Of a stretch of DNA of 64,000 nucleotides, positions 17,514 to 25,890 are shown in pieces. Location: positions 36,663 to 100,662 of the forward strand of contig NZ_SADV01000014.1 of NCBI RefSeq assembly GCF_006864135.1. Reading direction: 5' to 3'. The translations under genes and the position numbers were made by a program. Source of the DNA: Lysinibacillus sphaericus. Lineage in GTDB: Bacteria; Bacillota; Bacilli; Bacillales_A; Planococcaceae. Position 1 is the first letter of the stretch, and each line of letters opens with the position of its first letter. The notes beneath the pieces are model-generated. The model was not told the origin of the DNA, searched no databases, and saw nothing but the letters and a program-made list of their open reading frames with translations.

Positions 17514-19193
17514 ATGACTAAGCTATTAATAGCTTCGGCAGTCATTGGGCTAATCGCGAGTGTTTTATTAACACCGCTTATAACAAAAAAACGAGAAGAT
17601 GGCGGATCTAAAAAGGTCATTGGATACTTCTTTATCGGTGTATTTGTACTAGGGTTTTTAGCTACTGGTATAACAGTATATGTGACAAAAATGGATGTAA
17701 ACTGGCTTGCTTTTTGGCCCGCTATTATTTTATTAACATTAGGCGGCGCGCTTCTTGCAGGTGGTATAGAAAGAAAAATAAAGGGTGTTTTATTTTTAGC
17801 TAGTTTAGGTGTTGCAGTGTATGTATTATCAGCTCCTTTATGGAATGCTAATGAAAAATTCAAATCAGCTGAAATGAAGGAAGAGGTTGAAATAAAACCA
17901 TTCGATGAAACACAAACACCAGCTAGTGTTCCTCCTAAATTTGCGCGCAATAAGATGAAAAAAGCGTTCGGACAAGTACCGAATACGAGTTATTATGAGC
18001 TAGGACGCTTACAGATTCAAAAAGTGAATGGTGAGTATGTTTATATTGCACCAGTTGAGTTCTCTGGGTTCTTTAAATGGATGAACGGCGGTTCGACTCC
18101 TGGTTACTTTATGATGAGTGCTACGGATTCAGCAGATAATCCAAAATTTGTTAAGCAGGAAATGAAGTATGTTCCGTCTGCTTATTTAAATTCGAATTTA
18201 GAACGTCATATACGTTTACAACATCCATTCCTTGTTTTTTGTGGAGATGTACAACTTGAAATAGATGATGATGGTAAACCATACTACATTCGTTCATATG
18301 GTGAATTTATTTCTGCACGTAATGGCTTCGATGTAAAAGGGATTGTGCTTGTAGATGCGCTAACAGGAAAATCAGAAGTTATTAAGCTGGAGGATGTCCC
18401 AGAATTTATTGATGGAGCGGTTTCTCCAGAGACGGTAAGCTTACAAAATAGTTATTTCGGTAATTATGTACATGGATTTTGGAACAGTAAGTTTGGTAAG
18501 AAAGATGTAAAACTGCCTTCTGATGAGGGAACAGAGGAAAATGTTAGCCCAATTTTTAACGAGAAAGGCGAAATGTATTATTTCACAGACTTTACGAGCC
18601 CTAAAGAGGGTGTCGATTCAATGCTTGGCTATTCCTTAACAAATGCAAGAACAGGTCAAGCAACCTATTATACTGGAAATCAAGACGCTTCTTATATGGA
18701 TTCACAAGGTAACTTGCAAATTATCGAGAAGAAATTTATAGAGAAAAAATGGTCTGGAGAAATGCCTGTGTTGTATAACTTTTACGGTGAAGCAAGCTGG
18801 CTAACAGCGGTACTTGATTCAAATGGTTTCTTACAAAATTATTTCATCGTATCTGCGGCAAATCCTGAAATTTCCGTATATGCAACGACTCCTAAAGAGG
18901 CATTAAAATTATATAAAACAGCTTTAAGTCGTGGTGGAACTACAGTCGAAGGAAGCTCACATGCGGAAGAGAAAAATGCAAGTGGAAAGGTGCTTCGCGT
19001 TTACAAGGAACGTCTCGGCGACTATACAGTTGTATCGTTTTTACTAAATAACGGTGAAAACTATTTAGTAAGCTCGGAAACAGAACCGCTTGCCATTTAT
19101 TTGCAAGAAGGTGATGATGTCATTCTCACATACGGTGATACAGGAGAGCAGTTCTTACCAGTTCGATCATTGATTATTAAAGGATTACAATAG
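17514..19193 (+). CDS. Membrane-anchored protein of unknown function
   Basis: A 559-aa protein. Residues 1-110 contain about four hydrophobic segments (LLIASAVIGLIASVLLTPL at the start, WLAFWPAIILLTLGGALLAG later); the remaining ~450 residues are soluble, with GYFMMSATDSADNPKF, a highly charged middle and repeated beta-type patterns, probably extracytoplasmic. I recognise no family or catalytic motif. ATG 17514 has GAGAGGGTG upstream, favoured over 17451. It is monocistronic, with a terminator right after. Transcribed away from the YhhN gene. Confidence 0.75.
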   Translation: MTKLLIASAVIGLIASVLLTPLITKKREDGGSKKVIGYFFIGVFVLGFLATGITVYVTKMDVNWLAFWPAIILLTLGGALLAGGIERKIKGVLFLASLGVAVYVLSAPLWNANEKFKSAEMKEEVEIKPFDETQTPASVPPKFARNKMKKAFGQVPNTSYYELGRLQIQKVNGEYVYIAPVEFSGFFKWMNGGSTPGYFMMSATDSADNPKFVKQEMKYVPSAYLNSNLERHIRLQHPFLVFCGDVQLEIDDDGKPYYIRSYGEFISARNGFDVKGIVLVDALTGKSEVIKLEDVPEFIDGAVSPETVSLQNSYFGNYVHGFWNSKFGKKDVKLPSDEGTEENVSPIFNEKGEMYYFTDFTSPKEGVDSMLGYSLTNARTGQATYYTGNQDASYMDSQGNLQIIEKKFIEKKWSGEMPVLYNFYGEASWLTAVLDSNGFLQNYFIVSAANPEISVYATTPKEALKLYKTALSRGGTTVEGSSHAEEKNASGKVLRVYKERLGDYTVVSFLLNNGENYLVSSETEPLAIYLQEGDDVILTYGDTGEQFLPVRSLIIKGLQ

Positions 19194-19214
19194 AAGTAAA
19201 TCAATTTGAATGAA

Positions 19215-19263
19215 GAAAAAAGACGATCTAGTAGTACTATGCTACGAAGATCGTCTCTTTTTA
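19215..19263. terminator. Bidirectional terminator
   Basis: AGACGATCT (19221-19229) pairs with AGATCGTCT (19248-19256), flanked by A6 and CTTTTT, between convergent genes. Confidence 0.85.
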
Positions 19264-19686
19264 TGTTGGCTGAGATTCCATATAGTGAAGCATCTTTTCC
19301 TGGTGATTAGTAAAAAGTGCTTTCGCATGATCGTTTAACGCAAATATTTCATGAAAGTACCCTTGCAGTAAATGATGTTCATATTCAAAAGGATAAGAAT
19401 CTTCGTTTTCTAATATATGTGCTAATAAAAGTGCATGTAACACCACGACCTCTAAATTTTGTGTATTTGTAATAAATTTTAAGTTGAGGATGGTAGTGTG
19501 GGAAACGAATTGATTCACATAATTAATAGCATCTTTATAAACAACTAAGTCGATATGTGGTTCAAGGCGTTTTCTTAATAAAGTACACTCATTATTTAAG
19601 TCTTGAATTTTTAAAAATAAACCTCTTACACTTCGCTTATGTTGTTGTTCTAATGTACGAGCAAGATGTTTATTGACATAGGACAT
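19261..19686 (-). CDS. Hypothetical protein, 141 aa
   Basis: An all-alpha-looking cytosolic protein starting MSYVNKHLARTLEQQHKRSV behind AAAAGGAG. The N-terminal 55 residues are basic and likely coiled (LFLKIQDLNNECTLLRKRLE); the C-terminal half is acidic and His-rich (YEHHLLQGYFHEIFALNDH). I recognise no family. The complete gene structure with a shared terminator supports it being expressed. The His/Glu-rich C-terminus could bind metal, but this is only a suggestion. Confidence 0.7.
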   Translation of the reverse strand: MSYVNKHLARTLEQQHKRSVRGLFLKIQDLNNECTLLRKRLEPHIDLVVYKDAINYVNQFVSHTTILNLKFITNTQNLEVVVLHALLLAHILENEDSYPFEYEHHLLQGYFHEIFALNDHAKALFTNHQEKMLHYMESQPT

Positions 19687-19830
19687 TTATACATAACTCC
19701 TTTTCACATAGCGGTCATCTATTAGTATTAATGGAATTGTTTGAAAAGGAAAGAGTCTTTTTGTTTAATTTATACCTAAATTTAACATATGGATTTGGAC
19801 AAAAATACTAGGTGTAGAGAGCTGATAATG

Positions 19831-19866
19831 AAAAGTGGAGTTACTATCATACGATAGTAACTCCAC
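19831..19866 (-). terminator. Terminator of nitroreductase gene
   Basis: GTGGAGTTACTATC (19835-19848) pairs perfectly with GATAGTAACTCCAC (19853-19866); on the minus strand it is followed by TTTTC. Confidence 0.8.
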
Positions 19867-19883
19867 ACAGTTTGCTGATGAAA

Positions 19884-20615
19884 TTATTTCCAACTGAAAC
19901 CTTTTTTTGCTAAAAATTCATTAATGTGAGGACGGCGCTGTTCAATTAAAAAATCAGTCATTTGCTTTGTCCAGTTATCAATTTTTCGATTGGATGAGCG
20001 ATTATTATAGTATGTTTCCATTGTGTCGTTGTAAGCTGGTAAAAGCTCTTCGTATTTGTCTGCATTATATTCATTTTCATGTAATACTGCTGCAACCGGT
20101 AAACGAGGTTTTACTTCATTACGACGAGCAGGAACCCCAATTGTTAAGCCGAAAAGTGGGAAAACATAGTCAGGTAGATTGAATAATTCGCTTATTTCTT
20201 CAGGTTTATTACGTACGCCTCCAATGTAACAAATCCCATATCCCATTGATTCCGCAGCAACGACAAAGTTTTGAGCGAATAATGATACATCAGCTACTCC
20301 AACAAGTACGTTTTCTGCCGAATCAGCCACAATATCTACACCTTCTAATTTACCTGCTGATTGCAGACGCTTGAAATCTACACAGAAGACAAAGGCACCG
20401 CCAGAAGTTTCGTATTGACGAGGATTACCAGAGAGCAACCCTAATTTTTCTTTTTTCTCTGCATCTGTTACCCAAATTACACTATAAGCTTGTACGAAAT
20501 GGGAAGTAGCAGCCATTTGTGCAGTAGAAATTAATTCTTCTATAATTTCTTTTGAAATCGGATTTCCATCATAAATACGAACCGAGGAGTGGTTCTGTAA
20601 TAATTCTTTAACCAT
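19884..20615 (-). CDS. nfsA: NADPH-dependent nitroreductase (NfsA/FRP type)
   Basis: A 243-aa flavoprotein, the usual length of NfsA/NfrA enzymes, which reduce nitroaromatics, quinones or FMN with NADPH. The N-terminal HSSVRIYDGNPIS holds the FMN-phosphate-binding Arg, and ESMGYGICYIGGVRN and FGLTIGVPARRNEVKPRLP are the group A signatures. It is a homodimer in the family and cytosolic. A clear RBS lies before ATG 20615. Not in an operon. Confidence 0.88.
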   Translation of the reverse strand: MVKELLQNHSSVRIYDGNPISKEIIEELISTAQMAATSHFVQAYSVIWVTDAEKKEKLGLLSGNPRQYETSGGAFVFCVDFKRLQSAGKLEGVDIVADSAENVLVGVADVSLFAQNFVVAAESMGYGICYIGGVRNKPEEISELFNLPDYVFPLFGLTIGVPARRNEVKPRLPVAAVLHENEYNADKYEELLPAYNDTMETYYNNRSSNRKIDNWTKQMTDFLIEQRRPHINEFLAKKGFSWK

Positions 20616-20653
20616 TTAAAATCTCCTTTTCCCCTTTATATAACAAGAGCATA

Positions 20654-20764
20654 TCACGCTTCTTCTTCAAAATCGAATTTATCTTTCTTCAGGAAATATT
20701 TTTGTAGTGAAAGCAAAGCGACAGCTACAATTACACCAAGGTAAAATTTATTAAAAGGTGTTGA
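20654..20764 (-). pseudogene. C-terminal remnant of a membrane transporter (tentative)
   Basis: On the minus strand this stretch reads TPFNKFYLGVIVAVALLSLQ then KYFLKKDKFDFEEEA and a stop: a last membrane helix with a charged cytosolic tail, as at the end of many transporters. No start or further helices are found upstream (beyond 20764). It lies alone between the nitroreductase and CoA-transferase genes. The parent family is not identified. Confidence 0.4.
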
Positions 20765-20968
20765 AAATTATTTTTGAATAATTTGCGAATGCATAAAATT
20801 TCTCGTAATATAAAATATTTCGTTAGTTATAGATTAAAAATTCTAAATAGTTTAAAATTATATACGGACGGTTTATTTGGTTGGATTTCTAATAATTGGA
20901 TGACTATACCATAAGGATTAAACCGAGTAATTTAGTTAAACAAAATAAAGTGGGATGGGGGAAGAGGG

Positions 20969-22489
20969 ATGGCAGAAAAGTTGGCGAAAAAGCTTCGTAA
21001 TGAACAGCTACGGAGCAAGGTTGTAACAGCAGAAGAAGCAGCATCTTGGATTAAGGATGGTATGGTACTTGGGATGAGCGGCTTTACACGTGCTGGTGAT
21101 GTTAAAGTGGTGCCCCTTGCACTTGTGGAGAAAGCTAAAAAAGAGAGCTTCAAGGTAGATGTATATACAGGTGCATCACTTGGCCCGGAAGTTGACCAAT
21201 ACTTAGCAGAAGCTGGCGTTATTCGTAAACGTGGACCTTTCCAAGCAGATGCCGGTATTCGTAACAAAATCAACAGTGGCGAAATTTCATTTGTTGATGC
21301 GCATTTATCACATAATGCGGAGCTAGTGCGCCAAGGGATTATTGGCCCTATTGATTTTGCAATTATTGAAGCGGCTGCTATTACAGAAGACGGCTTACTA
21401 ATTCCTACTACTTCAGTTGGTAACTCTCCTATTTTTGTGCAAGAAGCAGACCAAATCATCATTGAGTTGAACATAGCTCAGCTTGATGCATTAGAGGGTG
21501 TCCATGATATTTTTGTACCAGGACCACAGGGGAAACGTGATCCGATTCCATTACAACATGTATCCGATCGGCTTGGCACAGTTGGTATACCACTAGATTT
21601 AGATAGAGTAAAAGGCATTGTGATTTCAGATATTTTAGATGCACCATCAACGATTGTTCCTGCAGATGAAGAAACAGGTATTATGGCCAATCATTTATTA
21701 AACTTCCTACGTGAAGAAATTAAAGTAGGTCGTTTAACAACAAGCTTAAGACCCATTCAATCAGGTGTAGGCTCAGTAGCAAATGCTGTTTTATTAGGCT
21801 TTAAAGATTCTGAGTTTGAGAACTTAGAAGTATATTCAGAAGTACTGCAAGATGCAGTATTCGAATTAATTGATGCAGGGAAGGTAAACTTTGCATCTGC
21901 TACTTCTATTACCCTTTCTGAGGAAGTTGGAAACCGAGTTTATGGTAATTTTGAAAAATATGCAGATAAACTAGTATTACGTCCGCAAGAAATTTCTAAC
22001 CAACCAGAAATTATTCGCCGACTCGGGTTAATTTCTGTTAATACAGCGCTAGAGGTAGACATTTATGGGAATGTGAATTCTACGCATGTTTCTGGCACAA
22101 AAATGATGAATGGAATCGGCGGCTCCGGGGACTTTGCACGTAATGCGAGATTAGGCATTTTCGTCACGAAATCTTACGCGAAAGGTGGAAATATTTCTAG
22201 TATCGTTCCAATGGTCTCGCATGTAGACCATACAGAGCATGATGTAGACGTAATCGTCACAGAGCAGGGAGTAGCAGACCTACGTGGACTTGCTCCAAAA
22301 GAACGGGTTGGCCTCATTATCGATCATTGTGCACATCCGGAATATCGTGAGCAATTATGGAAGTATTTTAATGATGCCAATGAAGCAACAGGTGGACACC
22401 ATACGCCACACAATCTAGAAAAAGCGCTCTCATGGCATGTGAATTACGCAAAAAATGGTACGATGAAAAATCCAGCTTTATCGAAATAA
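20969..22489 (+). CDS. Acetyl-CoA hydrolase/succinate CoA-transferase family enzyme
   Basis: A 506-aa class I CoA-transferase of the Cat1/AarC/ACH1 group, moving CoA between succinyl- or acetyl-CoA and a carboxylate. The catalytic Glu lies in VYSEVLQDAV; other signatures are GMSGFTRAGD near the N-terminus, SGTKMMNGIGGSGDFARNA and the C-terminal VTEQGVADLRGLAPKERV. GGGGGAAGAGGG precedes ATG 20969. It may help acetate or succinate handling; the exact acceptor is not predictable. It is convergent with the DASS symporter, whose dicarboxylate substrate might be related. Confidence 0.88.
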   Translation: MAEKLAKKLRNEQLRSKVVTAEEAASWIKDGMVLGMSGFTRAGDVKVVPLALVEKAKKESFKVDVYTGASLGPEVDQYLAEAGVIRKRGPFQADAGIRNKINSGEISFVDAHLSHNAELVRQGIIGPIDFAIIEAAAITEDGLLIPTTSVGNSPIFVQEADQIIIELNIAQLDALEGVHDIFVPGPQGKRDPIPLQHVSDRLGTVGIPLDLDRVKGIVISDILDAPSTIVPADEETGIMANHLLNFLREEIKVGRLTTSLRPIQSGVGSVANAVLLGFKDSEFENLEVYSEVLQDAVFELIDAGKVNFASATSITLSEEVGNRVYGNFEKYADKLVLRPQEISNQPEIIRRLGLISVNTALEVDIYGNVNSTHVSGTKMMNGIGGSGDFARNARLGIFVTKSYAKGGNISSIVPMVSHVDHTEHDVDVIVTEQGVADLRGLAPKERVGLIIDHCAHPEYREQLWKYFNDANEATGGHHTPHNLEKALSWHVNYAKNGTMKNPALSK

Positions 22490-22497
22490 TAAAGTAA

Positions 22498-22542
22498 TAA
22501 AAGCCTTGAAGGACAGTTGACTTGTTCCTTCAGGGCTTTTAA
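22498..22542 (+). terminator. Terminator of CoA-transferase gene
   Basis: AAAAGCCTTGAAGGA (22499-22513) pairs with TCCTTCAGGGCTTTT (22526-22540). Confidence 0.85.
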
Positions 22543-22574
22543 TTTGTTAAAAATGAAATCCCAAAAGCATCCTC

Positions 22575-22648
22575 GAGAAGTGAATCAGGTAATCGGGTAG
22601 ACCGGAAAAGTGATAGGGTAAGCCCGGGAAGTGATTAGGTAATCCCCT
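22575..22648. repeat. Short degenerate repeat of ~21-bp period
   Basis: AAGTGA-plus-GGTAA units start at 22578, 22608 and 22629, the last two 21 bp apart and the first carrying 9 extra bases. It lies after the CoA-transferase terminator, the same position as the arrays at 13424 and 33870. Confidence 0.5.
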
Positions 22649-22675
22649 CAGTTGTTTAAAAAAACCCTGGCTTCC

Positions 22676-24157
22676 TTACAGTAATCCAATCCATTTCCAA
22701 TATGTTGCAGAAAATAAAAGAACTAGAATATATCCAATAATCGTTAATGGTATACCGGATTTTAAGAAATCTTTTGTTGTAAACGCTCCTGTCCCATACG
22801 CAAGCATATTTTGCGGTGCGCTAATAGGTAAGAGGAAGCCGAAGCTAATGACGAATTGTTGTACGATAACGAAACCAACCTGATCGACATTAGTCGTTAA
22901 TGTTGAGGCTAAAACGATAAATACAGGTACAAGCGCAGATGCTAAGCTTGTTGCACTCGCAAAGCCTAAATGAATAAGAATATTAAATAAAGTAACAAGC
23001 GCGATTGTTGCAAGAATTGGCATAGAATCTAAACCAAGTGAACCGAATACTTTATCAGATAACCACGATGCACCTTTTGTATTAAGCAAGACCGTGCCTA
23101 GCATAATTCCTACAGCGAAGACGATAATTGTCCCCCAAGGAATATGTGGTTCAACTTGCTTCCATGAATAGACTCCGATTTTTGGCATTAATAAAATAGC
23201 GATTGCAACGATTGTGACAGTTGTCGTATCGAATGGGTGAAGTTTGCCCTCAGCAGCCCAGAAAAATAGTAAAACTACTGATGTTATAATTAATCGAATT
23301 TCAGGAGCCTTTAATGGACCAAGTTCCGCAAGCTGTTTTTTTATTACTTCTCTACCACCTGCAATATTACTTGTTTCAGGCTTAATTAGTGTAATCATAA
23401 TGAAAAATAGAGCGACTGACATGATGATTGAGAAGGGAGCAGCATAAAGTAACCAAGCACCCCAAGAAATATCCACACCAAACTGTTCTTTGATGAAGTT
23501 TAAAGCGACCATATTTTGAGCTGCTGCCGTCTTTATACCGATATTCCAAATAGAGACAGCTTGCACAGAGGTAATGACAAGTAGAGCAGCAAGTCGACTA
23601 TCACGTTGTAAACCAAATGCTGCTACCATTCCAAGTAGTATTGGCACAACTGCGCCTGCACGTGCAGTAGCAGAAGGGACAAAGAATGCGAGTGCAATAG
23701 ATACTAAAATAGCACCGAATACAATGGCTTTCGTTTTTGTCCCTACGAGTGAAAGGATCCATAGCGCAAGTCTTTTATGTAAATTGGTAATCTGCATGGC
23801 TGCCGCTAGGAAAAGTGCTGCGGCTACTAGTGCTACTGCTGAATTACTAAATCCACTTAATGCTAATTTTAATGCATCTGAAGTGCCTAGCTCTCTCGTT
23901 GAATCTTCCATTGATGGAGCTAACCCTAATAAGATTGTAACGAGAGCAATAATCATAGCAGAGCTAACAGGGTAGGATACTGCCTCTGTAACCCAAAGGA
24001 TGACCGCAAAAGCTAAAATAGCTAAAGCGCGTTGTCCGGCTACAGGTAAATCACCGTTGTTAGGTAAAAAAGTAATGATGATTAATGAAGCGAAGGCTAA
24101 TCCAATCCAGAGTGGTTTCAAATTACGTTTTGGTTTTGCTTGTTCAGAAGTAGACAT
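22676..24157 (-). CDS. DASS (SLC13) family sodium:anion symporter
   Basis: A 493-aa polytopic protein with about 12 membrane segments. The family features include LPVAGQRALAILAFAVILWV at the N-terminus, FVPSATARAGAVVPILLGM and the C-terminal LPISAPQNMLAYGTGAF (the SNT-like motif is partly changed). Such transporters import di- or tricarboxylates or sulfate with Na+. The start ATG follows GAAAGGATG. No operon partner. Confidence 0.88.
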   Translation of the reverse strand: MSTSEQAKPKRNLKPLWIGLAFASLIIITFLPNNGDLPVAGQRALAILAFAVILWVTEAVSYPVSSAMIIALVTILLGLAPSMEDSTRELGTSDALKLALSGFSNSAVALVAAALFLAAAMQITNLHKRLALWILSLVGTKTKAIVFGAILVSIALAFFVPSATARAGAVVPILLGMVAAFGLQRDSRLAALLVITSVQAVSIWNIGIKTAAAQNMVALNFIKEQFGVDISWGAWLLYAAPFSIIMSVALFFIMITLIKPETSNIAGGREVIKKQLAELGPLKAPEIRLIITSVVLLFFWAAEGKLHPFDTTTVTIVAIAILLMPKIGVYSWKQVEPHIPWGTIIVFAVGIMLGTVLLNTKGASWLSDKVFGSLGLDSMPILATIALVTLFNILIHLGFASATSLASALVPVFIVLASTLTTNVDQVGFVIVQQFVISFGFLLPISAPQNMLAYGTGAFTTKDFLKSGIPLTIIGYILVLLFSATYWKWIGLL

Positions 24158-24407
24158 ACCTTTTCATCCTTTCTTAAACATGACTGTAATTTTCACATCG
24201 GCTAGTAAAATGCTTTATTAAGAAAGTTAATTTGTCTATTTATTGTAAAAAAACTAGAATGTGAAATACTCTCTATTTATAGCGATAATGGGCAGTTGCG
24301 AGAAAATAGATGGTCATAGAAAAGACAAAAATATCCAAAAGATATTATTTTTGGTCCATCACCAAAAGTTGCGGATGACTTTTGTTAAAACGTCTACTAT
24401 GTAAATA

Positions 24408-24726
24408 GTTGATTGGAGTGGGGACTGGGCGACTCCTCGGGGATCAGCAATAGAGGAACGAAGGCTAAAAGCATCACATCCTGTGATAACGCCTTCGTGA
24501 CCAACATCGTGTTGGCCCGAGACCGTGCAGCGTAGCGGATGTTTTCTGTGCGAAAGCGAAGCGTCAGCAACAAGTGTTTTTTCTGTGCGAAAGCGAAGCG
24601 TCAGCAACAAGTGTTTTTTCTGTGCGAAAGCGAAGCGTCAGCAACAAGTGTTTTTTCTGTGCGAAAGCGAAGCGTCAGCAACAAAGCGCCCAGTCGGAAC
24701 GGAAATCAACCACACGTTTTGGTGAG
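24408..24726 (+). repeat. Family A repeat with four-unit 38-bp cassette array
   Basis: Left end GTTGATTGGAGTGGGGACTG and right end CGCCCAGTCGGAACGGAAAT are imperfect inverted repeats. The interior has ATCAC-ATCCT-GTGAT (24474-24488), a CCAACA..TGTTGG palindrome, then four head-to-tail 38-bp copies of CTGTGCGAAAGCGAAGCGTC + AGCAACAAGTGTTTTTT (about 24541-24685). The repeats create spurious overlapping ORFs. Confidence 0.9.
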
Positions 24727-24731
24727 GATCC

Positions 24732-25364
24732 TTATTTTTTCTTTTTGAATGCTGAAGTCACTTTAGGCTCAGTTCCTAGCAGCAATCGCTTAATATTTTC
24801 GATATGCAAAATGATGGCTATACCAAAAAGTAATAGGGCTATAATCGTTGGGACTGTTCCAGGAATCCATAAATATGTGGCTGTACAGAAAACGAGATAA
24901 AACTCAAGTACACCGACAATTAAATAGTTCGTTACGAAAGATAATATAACAAATAAAATGAGTGCAAATAAGCCAATTGTCCAATCAATCGCAAGTAATA
25001 TCCCTATGATTGAAGCAGTTCCTTTACCGCCATTGAAGCCCATATAAAATGGGAAATTATGACCTAGAATGACACCGGCAGCTACAATATACGTGAAGAA
25101 CCAAACTTGTACTTCTGTTAATTGTGTTATATCTGCTAAATAGGCATGTGCACAGATTATAGCTGCAACGCCTTTGCCGATATCGATCAGTGCAACTAAT
25201 ATGCCGTATTTCCAGCCAAGGGAAAGTGTTGCGTTAGAGGCACCTGCATTGCCATGGCCAGTCTTTTTTAAATCTACCCCAGATAAAAACTGAGCAACTT
25301 TAGAGCCGTGAATACAGCCAATCAAATAACCAACAAGAAGAAAAATAATAACGGCTTTTATCAT
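24732..25364 (-). CDS. PlsY-like glycerol-3-phosphate acyltransferase paralogue
   Basis: A 210-aa membrane protein of the acylphosphate:glycerol-3-phosphate acyltransferase family, with about five membrane segments. The three PlsY loops are recognisable: LKKTGHGNAGASN (canonical GSGN-x-GATN altered to GHGN-x-GASN), ALIDIGKGVAA, and GHNFPFYMGFNGGKGTAS. The changed first loop suggests an accessory rather than the housekeeping PlsY, possibly with changed activity. I chose ATG 25364 (GAAAGGAG upstream), not 25400. It is bracketed by family A repeats at 24408 and 25441. Confidence 0.82.
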   Translation of the reverse strand: MIKAVIIFLLVGYLIGCIHGSKVAQFLSGVDLKKTGHGNAGASNATLSLGWKYGILVALIDIGKGVAAIICAHAYLADITQLTEVQVWFFTYIVAAGVILGHNFPFYMGFNGGKGTASIIGILLAIDWTIGLFALILFVILSFVTNYLIVGVLEFYLVFCTATYLWIPGTVPTIIALLLFGIAIILHIENIKRLLLGTEPKVTSAFKKKK

Positions 25365-25440
25365 AAAAATTCTCCTTTCAAAATAAAATAGGCTCGTCAC
25401 TAATGTTAGGAATGACGTTTGTTATAACATATGCCCTAAA

Positions 25441-25516
25441 GTTGATTGGAGTGGAGACTGGGCGCCCCTAGGAGAGCACATAGTCGGAACTGTAATCAAC
25501 CCCACATTTTGGTGAT
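25441..25516 (+). repeat. Family A repeat, minimal copy
   Basis: Left arm GTTGATTGGAGTGGAGACTG and right arm TAGTCGGAACTGTAATCAAC are separated by only about 20 bases. Same orientation as the copy at 24408, on the other side of the PlsY-like gene. Confidence 0.85.
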
Positions 25517-25601
25517 AAAAACAATAAATATCAAAATAGTGTATGCGTTCGTATTACGTAAAAAAGCAGACGGAAGTTTCAGAAAAAATAAAATTTTAGT
25601 A

Positions 25602-25630
25602 TTGACAGTGAAAAAGTCTATGTTTATACT
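25602..25630 (+). promoter_or_regulatory. SigA promoter of the S-box/metY unit
   Basis: TTGACA (25602-25607) and TATACT (25625-25630) with a 17-bp spacer, about 30 bp before the riboswitch. Confidence 0.85.
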
Positions 25631-25658
25631 GTGTAACAACGATGGAAATTGAATCTCA

Positions 25659-25826
25659 TACTCTTATCAAGAGCGGCGGAGGGATAGGCCCTATGATGCC
25701 CGGCAACCAGTAAGTGATGAACTTGCTAAGGTGCTAATTCCTACAGATTCTTATTGGATCTGGCAGATAAGGGGAGGAAAACTTGCAGCCGCAACCCTCT
25801 TCTTAGCTGAAGAGGGTTTTTGTTTT
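25659..25826 (+). promoter_or_regulatory. SAM (S-box) riboswitch with terminator
   Basis: The aptamer shows CTTATC (25663-25668) pairing with GATAAG (25766-25771) as P1, and the diagnostic AGAGCGGCGGAGGGA and GATGCCCGGCAACC segments. It is followed by an intrinsic terminator (AACCCTCTT with AAGAGGGTT, 25793-25819, then T-rich). High SAM should stop transcription before metY. Confidence 0.96.
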
Positions 25827-25890
25827 CTACTAAAAAAATCCTCCTCATCTCCGGTACCATCGTAAAAAAATAACCATTTGGAGGTATACA

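Noticed and set aside
17420..17950. 176-residue minus-strand ORF
   Set aside because: It is antisense to the start of the 17514 gene, which has a good start site and coding pattern.
20700..20725. Fragment of the repeat cassette (GTGAAAGCAAAGCGACAG)
   Set aside because: On the minus strand it reads as part of a plausible membrane helix (VAVALLSLQKY), so similarity to the cassette is probably accidental.
24525..24900. Overlapping ORFs of 66-108 residues across the cassette array
   Set aside because: They translate the same 38-bp DNA repeat in three frames and have no ribosome binding site.
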